Origin: Marinomonas phaeophyticola
GTDB lineage: Bacteria; Pseudomonadota; Gammaproteobacteria; Pseudomonadales; Marinomonadaceae
Length of the DNA: 64,000 bases
Reading direction: 5' to 3'
NCBI RefSeq assembly: GCF_026966905.1
Contig: NZ_JAPUBN010000011.1
Span: 1 to 64,000 of the forward strand
This document shows, in pieces, positions 39,569 to 47,905 of the stretch; the stretch's first letter is position 1, and each line of letters starts with the position of its first letter. The notes under the pieces were generated by a model that saw nothing but the letters and a program-made list of their open reading frames with translations, made no database searches and was not told the DNA's origin. The translations under genes were made by a program, and so were the position numbers.

Positions 39569-39862
39569 ATGTTTACCATTACCGTTATCTTTACCGTAAA
39601 AGAGGCGCACGCAGAAGACTTTAAGTCGTTACTGCTTAAGCAAGCTCACGATTCACTGAATAAAGAGTTAGCTTGTCGTGTTTTTGATGTCTCTATAAGC
39701 ACAACTAAAGATGGTCTTGTGTCCTTCTTTTTATATGAGCTTTACGATACTGAAGCCGATTTTAAAGCCCATTTGGCGAGTGATCATTTTGTGAATTTTA
39801 ACCAAGTGAGTGCCGAGTTTGTTGTCAGTAAAGTAGTGAATGATTGGCAAAAAATAGCGTAA
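39569..39862 (+). CDS. ABM-domain (quinol monooxygenase/LsrG-like) protein
   Basis: A 97-residue ferredoxin-fold ABM protein. The strand pattern FTITVIFTVKEAHAEDFKSLL, the LACRVFDVSIS and FFLYELYDTEADFKAHLASDHF segments match small dimeric monooxygenases and LsrG-type isomerases. It starts 37 bases after the kinase and ends just before a terminator, so it closes the operon. A role in handling a metabolic intermediate is inferred only. Confidence 0.78.
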   Translation: MFTITVIFTVKEAHAEDFKSLLLKQAHDSLNKELACRVFDVSISTTKDGLVSFFLYELYDTEADFKAHLASDHFVNFNQVSAEFVVSKVVNDWQKIA

Positions 39863-39905
39863 TTGATGTTTTATGATTTAGTGCATTTATCCTGATTTTA
39901 GGAAT

Positions 39906-39940
39906 GCCATAGAGATGAGTGCTCTATGGCTTTTTTTTAT
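39906..39940 (+). terminator. Terminator of the tctCBA-kinase operon
   Basis: GCCATAGAG (39906-39914) pairs with CTCTATGGC (39922-39930) with a 7-base loop, followed by eight T residues. Confidence 0.93.
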
Positions 39941-39983
39941 GAGGAAAAACTGAGGTAATGATAAGATTTTCTGGGTTCTATTG

Positions 39984-41015
39984 TTAAAGCGTGGGAGCAA
40001 AAAGTGTCTTTGCTGTTTTTCCTGGAATCTCTTTGGCTAAGCGTGGTACAAGATAACCAGGCAGTTCGGCCGCGACTTCTCCCATTAATTTCTGCGCTTG
40101 ATCTAAAGGTACATCAAAATGAGCCGCTCCAGCGACTGGGTCAAATAAAAACATGTAATAAGGTAATATTCCGTGTTTAAACAATGTTTCACTTAGATTG
40201 ACTTGATCTGCCACTGTATCGTTTACCTTATTTAGAATCACCCCTTGATTGAATAGGGTCACACCAAGGCGCTTTAATTTTTGTACCGCAAGAGATACGG
40301 CCTTATCGACCTCGTTGGCATGGTTTATGTGAAGTACCATAATAACATCGAGTCGCGTTTGGCGAATCCATTGGAGCATATCTTCTGTGACTCTTTGAGG
40401 AATCACGACAGGTAAACGACTGTGAATGCGTAAACGTTTGAGCTGTGGTAGTGCATCAAGTGACTCGATTCTTTTGGCCAGTTGTTGATCTTTCATGATT
40501 AACGGATCGCCACCGCTAAAAATGATTTCATTAATATCAGGGTGTTGCTTGATATAATCTAAAACAGACAGCCATTCGTCTTGTGCTAACTGATTGTCGC
40601 CATAAGGAAAGTGGCGTCTAAAGCAGTAGCGGCAATTAATCGCACACGCCCCAGTAGTGATGACCAATAAACGACGTTTATATTTATGTACTAAGGCTTT
40701 TTGGGGCGTGTGATTTGCTTCGTCTAATGGATCTTGGTAATACCCCTCAACTTGCTTCATTTCTGATAGCACAGGGAGTATTTGAAGCAGTAAAGGGTCA
40801 GAGGCATTTCCCTTTTCGATTCTGTCTAGATAAGGGTATGGTGCAAGCAGTTTAAAGGGATTCGTCGCCGCTTCACTGGCAATCGTTAAGCTTCTAGGTA
40901 GTCCTACATAATCTAAAAGTTCAGGAATGGAGGTGATGGCTTTGGATAGGTGTTGCTGCCATGAAATAGCGTTTTCTGTATGGATTTTGATTTTGTTCAC
41001 GTCAAATGTCTGCAA
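39984..41015 (-). CDS. epmB: EF-P beta-lysylation protein EpmB
   Basis: EpmB is a radical-SAM, PLP-dependent lysine 2,3-aminomutase that makes (R)-beta-lysine for modifying elongation factor P. The 343 residues contain the cluster motif CAINCRYC (C124, C128, C131), the GGDP loop (SGGDPLIM), and short C-terminal segments compared with clostridial KamA, as expected for EpmB. It is divergent from efp, its partner substrate, across 163 bases. Confidence 0.95.
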   Translation of the reverse strand: MQTFDVNKIKIHTENAISWQQHLSKAITSIPELLDYVGLPRSLTIASEAATNPFKLLAPYPYLDRIEKGNASDPLLLQILPVLSEMKQVEGYYQDPLDEANHTPQKALVHKYKRRLLVITTGACAINCRYCFRRHFPYGDNQLAQDEWLSVLDYIKQHPDINEIIFSGGDPLIMKDQQLAKRIESLDALPQLKRLRIHSRLPVVIPQRVTEDMLQWIRQTRLDVIMVLHINHANEVDKAVSLAVQKLKRLGVTLFNQGVILNKVNDTVADQVNLSETLFKHGILPYYMFLFDPVAGAAHFDVPLDQAQKLMGEVAAELPGYLVPRLAKEIPGKTAKTLFAPTL

Positions 41016-41178
41016 AATAATATGAATATGGGTTATTATTGCGGCAAATTAAGTGATCGCTTTGATCACTCGCTCTGTAAAAGTCCCGCAAGGCGTTTGG
41101 CTTGCTTTACTTTTTGCCTTACTCCTTATCATGAGTTGGCAAAGAGCGTTTATCTCAATGAAAACACGGTGAGGAATT

Positions 41179-41754
41179 ATGGCAAATCATTCTACCAGCG
41201 ATATGCGTACTGGTGCTAAAGTTATGGTCGACGGAGATCCATGTACAGTATTGGAAAACGAGCATGTTCGTCCGGGTAAAGGACAAGCGTTTAACCGTAT
41301 CAAATTGCGCAACTTAAAAACAGGTCGCGTTTGGGAACGTACGTTTAAGTCTGGTGATTCCCTTGAAGGTGCTGATGTCATGGAAACTGACATGGAATAC
41401 CTATATACCGATGGCGAATTCTACCACTTTATGGCTACAGACGGCACCTTTGAACAACATGGTGCGGATGCGACAGCGGTTGCAGACACTGTTAAATGGT
41501 TGAAAGAGCAAGAAAAATACATGATCACTCTTTATAACGGTGCTCCATTATCGGTTACTCCGCCTAATTTTATTGAATTAGAAGTAACCGATACTGATCC
41601 AGGGCTGAAAGGTGATACGGCTAATGGTGGTTCTAAACCGGCAACCTTATCTACTGGTGCTGTTGTACGCGTTCCTCTTTTCATCAATATTGGTGAAGTA
41701 TTACGGGTTGATACTCGTACCGGTGAATACGTTTCACGAGCGACAGGTAAATAA
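41179..41754 (+). CDS. efp: Elongation factor P
   Basis: EF-P relieves ribosome stalling at polyproline stretches. The 191 residues have a KOW-like N domain, then two OB domains. The modified Lys is K34 in [10 protein letters not shown], the site that EpmA beta-lysylates. The signature [22 protein letters not shown] near residue 140 is intact. ATG is preceded by GAGGAA. Having Lys (not Arg) at 34 agrees with epmA and epmB nearby rather than the EarP rhamnosylation route. Confidence 0.98.
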   Translation: MANHSTSDMRTGAKVMVDGDPCTVLENEHVRPGKGQAFNRIKLRNLKTGRVWERTFKSGDSLEGADVMETDMEYLYTDGEFYHFMATDGTFEQHGADATAVADTVKWLKEQEKYMITLYNGAPLSVTPPNFIELEVTDTDPGLKGDTANGGSKPATLSTGAVVRVPLFINIGEVLRVDTRTGEYVSRATGK

Positions 41755-41774
41755 TACGCCTATCGTGCTTTAGT

Positions 41775-41820
41775 CTGTGAGCTTACCAACACTTTATTGA
41801 TAAGCTCACAGGACTTGTTT
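41775..41820 (+). terminator. Terminator after efp
   Basis: CTGTGAGCTTA (41775-41785) and TAAGCTCACAG (41801-41811) form a perfect 11-bp stem; the tail GACTTGTTTTC is moderately T-rich. Confidence 0.75.
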
Positions 41821-42138
41821 TCAGCTAGATAGTGACTGTTACACCGATGGACTTCCATCTCATTCCATCACACCTTCCCAGTATACATCGATCTCCATTT
41901 TATTCGCCTAAATGGCATTTTTTCAATTTTCTAGATTGATCAATTCCAATTTAAAATCGAATGTCTCAATGTTTAATAGTACGTTATGGTTAAGATAGTT
42001 TATCAAATGAACGGTTTTGCTCATCTTCAATTCTGATATGCCAAGGATTTTTTAGGGGTTTTCTGGATTGGTATTGTATAGTTACTTTTCTTATATTGGC
42101 GTATTTTTCTTTTTCCTTTTTATTATCGAAGAGTTTAC
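41821..42138 (+). other. Intergenic region before epmA
   Basis: About 318 bases with no open frame of conserved appearance and no riboswitch or repeat that I recognise. The promoter of epmA must lie here; TTGGTA near 42070 followed by a TTATATT-type element is a weak candidate only. Confidence 0.4.
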
Positions 42139-43113
42139 ATGTATCAAAAATCCAACTGGCAGCCAAGTGCAGAGATTGCCACTTTAAAGAAGAGAGCTCA
42201 GCTATTTTCTGAAATTCGTCAGTTCTTCTATGAAAGGGATGTTATGGAAGTGGATACTCAAATATTGTCATTGGGGTCTATTTCAGATCCACATATTGAA
42301 GCGTTAAGTCTACACACAAGCGTACAAGGAGAGCCGGTTAATTATTATCTACAGACGTCTCCAGAATTTGCTATGAAACGCTTATTGTGTGCGGGTTCTG
42401 GAAGTATTTATCAATTGGGTAAAGTGTTTAGGGCGGAAGATCGTAGTCGTCGCCATGCCGTAGAGTTTACTATGCTGGAATGGTATCGACAGGATTTTGA
42501 TCATTGGCAACTTATGGATGAAATAGAATCGCTGTTGAAAGCATTGACTAAAGACGTTTCGATCACTTGTGAGAGCAAAAGCTATCAAGAGGTATTTGAA
42601 GAGGTTTTGCAAATTAACCCCCATCAAGTTCAACTTAATCAATTGCAGACGATGGCCTATGAATATACTGAGTATGGCTTAGAGGAAACCGATCGGGATA
42701 CTTTGTTAGAGTTATTGTTTAGTCATGTGATAGAAACAAAAATAGGTCTAGAGCGGCCATGTTTTATTCATGGTTATCCGGCCTCTCAAGCGGCACTGGC
42801 TAAAAAAATTCTAGTAGAAGGGGTTGAAGTGGCTGCACGCTTTGAATTGTATTGGAAAGGGATGGAGTTAGCTAATGGGTATTATGAGCTAACGGATGCT
42901 ATGGAGCAGTCGACTCGGTTTTTGGAGGACATTGAGCAAAGGCGATTACTCAACTTACCTTCTCGTCAAGTAGATGACAGGTTAGTTGCTGCTCTTGAGC
43001 ATGGCCTACCTAGTTGTGCGGGGGTGGCGTTAGGCGTCGATCGATTATTAATGTTGTTGTGCAATATTGAAACGATCAATCAGGTGATTCCTTTTGCGGA
43101 TGATCGCGCATAA
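42139..43113 (+). CDS. epmA: EF-P--(R)-beta-lysine ligase EpmA
   Basis: EpmA (PoxA/GenX) attaches beta-lysine to K34 of EF-P. The 324 residues equal the catalytic core of class II lysyl-tRNA synthetase without the anticodon domain. Motif 2 is KVFRAEDRSRRHAVEFTMLEW and motif 3 is GVALGVDRLLMLL near the C terminus; ELANGYYELTDA contributes substrate contacts. No epmC hydroxylase is in the window. Confidence 0.96.
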   Translation: MYQKSNWQPSAEIATLKKRAQLFSEIRQFFYERDVMEVDTQILSLGSISDPHIEALSLHTSVQGEPVNYYLQTSPEFAMKRLLCAGSGSIYQLGKVFRAEDRSRRHAVEFTMLEWYRQDFDHWQLMDEIESLLKALTKDVSITCESKSYQEVFEEVLQINPHQVQLNQLQTMAYEYTEYGLEETDRDTLLELLFSHVIETKIGLERPCFIHGYPASQAALAKKILVEGVEVAARFELYWKGMELANGYYELTDAMEQSTRFLEDIEQRRLLNLPSRQVDDRLVAALEHGLPSCAGVALGVDRLLMLLCNIETINQVIPFADDRA

Positions 43114-43148
43114 ATATGATGTACGTATTCTATTTATAGGGGTGATTT

Positions 43149-45407
43149 TTGAGAAAGTTACTGATGCAGCAAATCTCTAGGTTTCTTTTTACTTGGCTTT
43201 CTTCTGTCACTATTGTGATGCTAGTTGCGATTATTTGGGGAGGAGGGACGTTTTTAAAGCAGCAACAGTTAGAAGCCTTGCAAGGTCAAGCTTCTGAGCA
43301 GTTAAATCAGTTAGGCAGTGTTTTAGAAAATGCGATCACTAAGTATCAGCATATGCCAACTTTATTAGCCTCTAATGATAGGGTGAGAAAAGCATTGCGC
43401 GACGGGCTCGCTTCCGATATTAACCAATTAAATCGTGAGTTAGAGCAAATTAATCGAATAACGGAAGCTTCAAATAGCTATATATTGGATAAAGATGGCA
43501 ACACGATTGCAGCGTCTAATCATGCTCAGCAAGACAGTTTTGTAGGTAAAAACTTTTCCTTTCGACCTTATTTTAAACAGGCCATACTTGGAAGTCCTGG
43601 ACGTTATTATGCGTTGGGTACGACTTCCAATCGCCGAGGGTATTTCTTTTCCTATCCCGTTTATGAAGGGGATTCTATTATTGGTGCCGCGGTCGTTAAA
43701 ATCGAATTAGAGCCCTTCGAGAAACGTTTTTCTAATCAGGGGTATGAATTTCTGTTATTGGACCCCGATCAGGTCGTCTTCGGTAGCTCTCGACCCGAGT
43801 GGTTATATAAAACAGTGGAAGAGCTGTCTCATTCTGAATTAGAGCGGATTGCGAATAGTAAGCGTTATAAAGATCAGTCACTGACAAAACTACCTATTCT
43901 GTCAGTAAAAACATTTGATGAAAATTCAAGATTGATTGACTTTTTAGAAACCATTGAATCGTCAGTAAAAGCCGAGCAATTTGAGCGACGCAGTTTTTTG
44001 GAGATGCGACGTCCTCTTAGGGTACTTGGTTTTCAAATCGCGATCTTGTCGCCTTTAGCACAAATTAACGAAAATATTTTCCTTTGGCGTGCTCTCGTAT
44101 TGGGTTGTATGACAATCGTTATTTTGCTGACTGTAATGGTGTTCTTGCGTCGCCGTATGCTAAGAGAACGTTCAGTAGCCAACGAAATGAGTCGTCATAA
44201 TGAAGCGTATATTCGAGAGATTATTCAGAATACGCAAGCGGGTCTAGTGACGCTGGATCATGAAAAACGTATAGAGTCCTTTAACCCTGCTATTGAATCT
44301 TTAGTGGGTCATTCATTACGCCCCTTTATTGGTAAAGAACTGGACAGTCTTTATCAAAAGGAGGTTGATAAAGATGCTGAGGATCATTTCACTGACACGA
44401 CTAACCATCCTGAACTTAATTTTATTACCACGGAAGGGGTGCTGAATTGCAAAGGAGAGACACCAAAAGCGGTTGAAATGACACTTTGTCCTATTGAATT
44501 GCCTAATCAGCGTAAGTATCTAGTTACGTTTCATGATATGACGGAAAGAAAGCGATATGAGCAAGAAATTACTCAATCACGTAGTGCGTTAGAGGAAAGA
44601 GTACGAGAAAGAACTTATGAATTAGAAGAGGCGAATCGCAGGTTGAGAAAAGAAATTGATGAGCATAAAGGGACTCAAAGAGAGCTTATTCAAACTGCAA
44701 AGTTAGCGGTTTTAGGCCAATTAAGTGCTGGAATTAATCATGAGCTAAATCAACCATTAACAGCAATAAGGGCCTTTTCAGATAATGCGTTAACTTTTCT
44801 TGCTCGAAGTAATTTAAAAGCGGTAGAGAACAATCTAGAGCAAATTAGTCAATTAGGTCGACATATGGGGGATATTGTTGCTCGTTTTAAAGTATTCGCA
44901 AGGAAAGGTGAGGTGCATCAAGGATCCGTCTCTTTACATCATGCTATCCAAGCGGCTTCAAGTATTATGGCCTCCCAAATAAAAGAAAATAACATTCAAT
45001 TATTGCTTCCCGAAGATCAGGGGATCTTTGTAAAAGCGGATATGGTCTTTTTAGAGCAGGTATTGGTGAACTTATTGTCGAATGCGATTGATGCCGTCAA
45101 TGAAAATGCCAGTGTTGATTCTATTGTCAATATCACTGTGTGTTTGTTAGAAGAACAGAAAGTGCTAATTAAAGTAAAAGATTCTGGAAGCGGTTTATCT
45201 GTTGAAGCACACAGACATTTGTTTGAGCCTTTTTACACTTCTAAGCCTCAAGGTGTTGGTTTAGGGCTTGGGTTATCGATCAGCCAACGAATTATAGAGG
45301 CGATGGATGGTCGAATTTATGCGTCAGCTATTTCAGATGGTGGGGCAGAATTTTGTATAGAGTTGATGACCCACTCCTCACTAAGTAATGACACCTTGGT
45401 GTCTTGA
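43149..45407 (+). CDS. dctB: C4-dicarboxylate sensor histidine kinase DctB
   Basis: A 752-residue membrane kinase. TM1 is about 14-36, a double-Cache periplasmic sensor 37-310 (YILDKDGNTIAASN, GTTSNRRGYFFSYPV), TM2 about 312-334, then a PAS domain (about 352-470) and coiled coil. HisKA has the phosphorylated H531 in AGINHELNQPL, and HATPase has NLLSNAIDAV and GLGLGLSIS. The domain plan equals DctB, with an added PAS. TTG at 43149 follows GGGGTGA; ATG 43164 is the alternative. It pairs with dctD 60 bases downstream. Confidence 0.92.
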   Translation: MRKLLMQQISRFLFTWLSSVTIVMLVAIIWGGGTFLKQQQLEALQGQASEQLNQLGSVLENAITKYQHMPTLLASNDRVRKALRDGLASDINQLNRELEQINRITEASNSYILDKDGNTIAASNHAQQDSFVGKNFSFRPYFKQAILGSPGRYYALGTTSNRRGYFFSYPVYEGDSIIGAAVVKIELEPFEKRFSNQGYEFLLLDPDQVVFGSSRPEWLYKTVEELSHSELERIANSKRYKDQSLTKLPILSVKTFDENSRLIDFLETIESSVKAEQFERRSFLEMRRPLRVLGFQIAILSPLAQINENIFLWRALVLGCMTIVILLTVMVFLRRRMLRERSVANEMSRHNEAYIREIIQNTQAGLVTLDHEKRIESFNPAIESLVGHSLRPFIGKELDSLYQKEVDKDAEDHFTDTTNHPELNFITTEGVLNCKGETPKAVEMTLCPIELPNQRKYLVTFHDMTERKRYEQEITQSRSALEERVRERTYELEEANRRLRKEIDEHKGTQRELIQTAKLAVLGQLSAGINHELNQPLTAIRAFSDNALTFLARSNLKAVENNLEQISQLGRHMGDIVARFKVFARKGEVHQGSVSLHHAIQAASSIMASQIKENNIQLLLPEDQGIFVKADMVFLEQVLVNLLSNAIDAVNENASVDSIVNITVCLLEEQKVLIKVKDSGSGLSVEAHRHLFEPFYTSKPQGVGLGLGLSISQRIIEAMDGRIYASAISDGGAEFCIELMTHSSLSNDTLVS

Positions 45408-45467
45408 ATCGATCTAGTGCGTTGTGGTTCGTCGTAAATTATTTTTTTTATAAAGGAAATTCCTAAT

Positions 45468-46823
45468 ATGTCCCATTCTGGTGAAGTCATACTGATAGAT
45501 GATGAACGCTCTGTACGTATGGCGATAGCGCAAACATTAGAGTTGGATGAATTTAAAGTGCATGAGTTTGAGAGTGCAGCAGGTGTATTAAAGTCGATTT
45601 CAACGGACTATGCAGGAGTCATTGTGAGCGACATTAACCTTCCTGGACAAAGTGGCTTAGACTTGTTTGATGATATTAAGCAAATTGATGCCGAGATCCC
45701 GGTGATATTAATTACGGGTCATGGGGACATCAGCATGGCCGTTAATGCTATTCGTAACGGTGTATATGACTTTATTGAAAAGCCTTTTTCGAATTCTGAG
45801 TTCTTAGATGTTGTTCGTAGAGCAATGGAGAAGCGTAAGCTGCTGCTAGAGAATCGTAACTTACGACTTGAGCTCGCTGCGCAAAATGCTCCTGGTCCGA
45901 GAATTATTGGTAATACACCCGGTATCCATCAATTGAGAAGTATATTGATTCATGTTGCTGATACCGATGCAGATATTATGATTTTTGGTGAAACTGGGAC
46001 AGGTAAAGAGTTAGTTGCTCGTTCAATTCATGAACACAGCTCACGAAGGGCTTTCCCTTTTGTGGCTATTAACTGCGGTGCCGTACCGGAGTCCATGATG
46101 GAGAGCGAGTTGTTTGGTCATGAAAAGGGCGCTTTTACCGACGCCAAAAATCAACGTATAGGGAAGCTAGAGTATTCTAATGGAGGGACACTTTTTTTAG
46201 ATGAAATAGAAAGTATGCCTATGAGTATGCAAATTCGATTATTACGAGTGTTAGAGGAAAGAAAGGTTGAAAGGTTAGGATCGAATCATCCCATAGACTT
46301 AAATTTGAGAATTCTCGCGGCAACTAAGGTGGATTTAAAGCAACTTAGTGAAACAGGACGTTTTCGGGAGGATTTATATTACCGGTTAAATGTCGTTCGT
46401 GTGGATATTCCTCCCTTACGTGAACGTACTAGTGATATTCCGCTTTTATGGCAACATTTTGGTTTAGTTGCTTCCGCTCAATATAAAAGAGAGTCCGTAC
46501 CTTTATCGGCAGAAAGGATGCACAGTTTATTAACGTATGACTGGCCAGGTAATGTACGGGAATTAAGAAACTTGGCGGAGAGATATATTTTAATGGGAGA
46601 AAGTGGTTCATTTGAATTTGATTCAATTATAACTAATGAAGCTAATCCAGGAGTTATGACATTACCAGATCAAATAGAACGATTTGAGAAAATATTATTA
46701 GAACAGGAATTATTACGACAGAAAGGCTCTATTAAGGGCACTATGGAAGCATTAGGACTTCCTCGAAAAACCTTATATGACAAAATGCGTAAATACGGTT
46801 TAGATAAAGATATTTTTAAATAA
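45468..46823 (+). CDS. dctD: Sigma-54-dependent response regulator DctD
   Basis: A 451-residue NtrC-type activator. The receiver domain (1-120) has phospho-acceptor D55 (VSDINLPG), the AAA+ domain has Walker A GETGTGKE (174-181) and the sigma-54 contact loop reads GAFTDA (221-226) rather than the usual GAFTGA. A Fis-type HTH ends the protein (KGTMEALGLPRKTLYDKMRK). It should activate C4-dicarboxylate uptake genes, which are not next to it here. Confidence 0.93.
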   Translation: MSHSGEVILIDDERSVRMAIAQTLELDEFKVHEFESAAGVLKSISTDYAGVIVSDINLPGQSGLDLFDDIKQIDAEIPVILITGHGDISMAVNAIRNGVYDFIEKPFSNSEFLDVVRRAMEKRKLLLENRNLRLELAAQNAPGPRIIGNTPGIHQLRSILIHVADTDADIMIFGETGTGKELVARSIHEHSSRRAFPFVAINCGAVPESMMESELFGHEKGAFTDAKNQRIGKLEYSNGGTLFLDEIESMPMSMQIRLLRVLEERKVERLGSNHPIDLNLRILAATKVDLKQLSETGRFREDLYYRLNVVRVDIPPLRERTSDIPLLWQHFGLVASAQYKRESVPLSAERMHSLLTYDWPGNVRELRNLAERYILMGESGSFEFDSIITNEANPGVMTLPDQIERFEKILLEQELLRQKGSIKGTMEALGLPRKTLYDKMRKYGLDKDIFK

Positions 46824-47107
46824 AACGCATCTAACTTATAAAAGTCTTGTTATGTAATCTTATGTAAACAAATACTTGGTAAGTTCAGTAAGTATGTTTA
46901 TTGTGTTTTTATGTCATTATTGTAACGTATTGACGTTTTTATCCTTGCGAGAAAGTTAAAAAAAATATCTACGCCTTACCAAAATATCTCAAATAAGCTA
47001 TGGTAATTAAACGTGCTGAATTTTTGCATAATATTTGCTGTTTATGAACATTTTTTGACTGTGTTTTAGACATACATTGCTGAATTTCCCTTTTATAAGG
47101 TTCTCGT

Positions 47108-47905
47108 ATGAAAGCGTTTTTTGAAGTTCACCTTAGACTGGTTATAACCGTATGGATGATTTTGATCGCTGTACTAAGTCTTTTATATCTAATGAATTTT
47201 ATGAAGTTCGACAGTTTAATGTCGAATGTGGTCTCCTCTAAATTAGATGTCATATCCTCATCCTTAGAAACGTCTATATTAAAAGCCGATAGACTCGGTA
47301 TACCACTTAAATCAGCGAATAATGTTTCTGATCTTATGGATAAAGCGAAACAGCGAGATCAAAATGTAGCAAGTATTGATGTTATTGATTTACAAGGAAA
47401 TATAATTTTTTCAACGAATAATAAATCGAATTCGACATTTCCTAACGATGAGGTAATTAGGCGGGCATTAAAATCCAATGATAAAAACTGGAACTTAAGT
47501 GCCGATGTATATTTGTACAGTGGAATGCAATTATTTGATGGCTTTGATAATTTAATTGGCAGTGTTGTGATCTCTTATGATAAAGCCTCTTTTTATGGTG
47601 TGTATTCTTTTGTTCAATTGCATTTATTAGAAATGACGGTGTTTATTTTTTTGTTTTTTGCATTAGTTGTGCTGTTGATTATTCGATTTGGTTTTGGTGA
47701 CGTTACAAATATTATTAAATTGATACAAGTTCATTCAGATGGGCGAGAGGAAACGTTACCACTGGTGGTAAAAGGGAGTATCTCCTCTGTTTTTGCTGAT
47801 CAAATTGAACAGAGTAAAAAAATGAAGATTATGGTGGCTCAAGAGCTTGAAGATGTTCAAGAATTGGCAAAAGAATCGCCTATAACAAAAGGTGAGCAGC
47901 GATGA
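47108..47905 (+). CDS. Membrane protein with periplasmic sensor-like domain, no output domain
   Basis: I do not recognise a named family. The 265 residues show TM1 at about 8-30, a periplasmic region 31-172, TM2 at 173-194 and a short cytoplasmic tail of about 70 residues with helical, charged character (SISSVFADQIEQSKKMKIMV). The periplasmic part has a Cache/PAS-like look: SSLETSILKADRLGIPL followed by VASIDVIDLQGNIIFST. There is no kinase, GGDEF, or methyl-accepting domain. It overlaps the next gene by four bases (ATGA), which carries a similar periplasmic segment, so the two may form a heteromeric sensor. Confidence 0.75.
   Translation: MKAFFEVHLRLVITVWMILIAVLSLLYLMNFMKFDSLMSNVVSSKLDVISSSLETSILKADRLGIPLKSANNVSDLMDKAKQRDQNVASIDVIDLQGNIIFSTNNKSNSTFPNDEVIRRALKSNDKNWNLSADVYLYSGMQLFDGFDNLIGSVVISYDKASFYGVYSFVQLHLLEMTVFIFLFFALVVLLIIRFGFGDVTNIIKLIQVHSDGREETLPLVVKGSISSVFADQIEQSKKMKIMVAQELEDVQELAKESPITKGEQR

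Noticed and set aside
46981-47040. Sigma-54 promoter before the sensor/MFS module
   Set aside because: GTGCTGAATTTTTGCA has the right length but lacks the GG of the -24 element; too weak to call.
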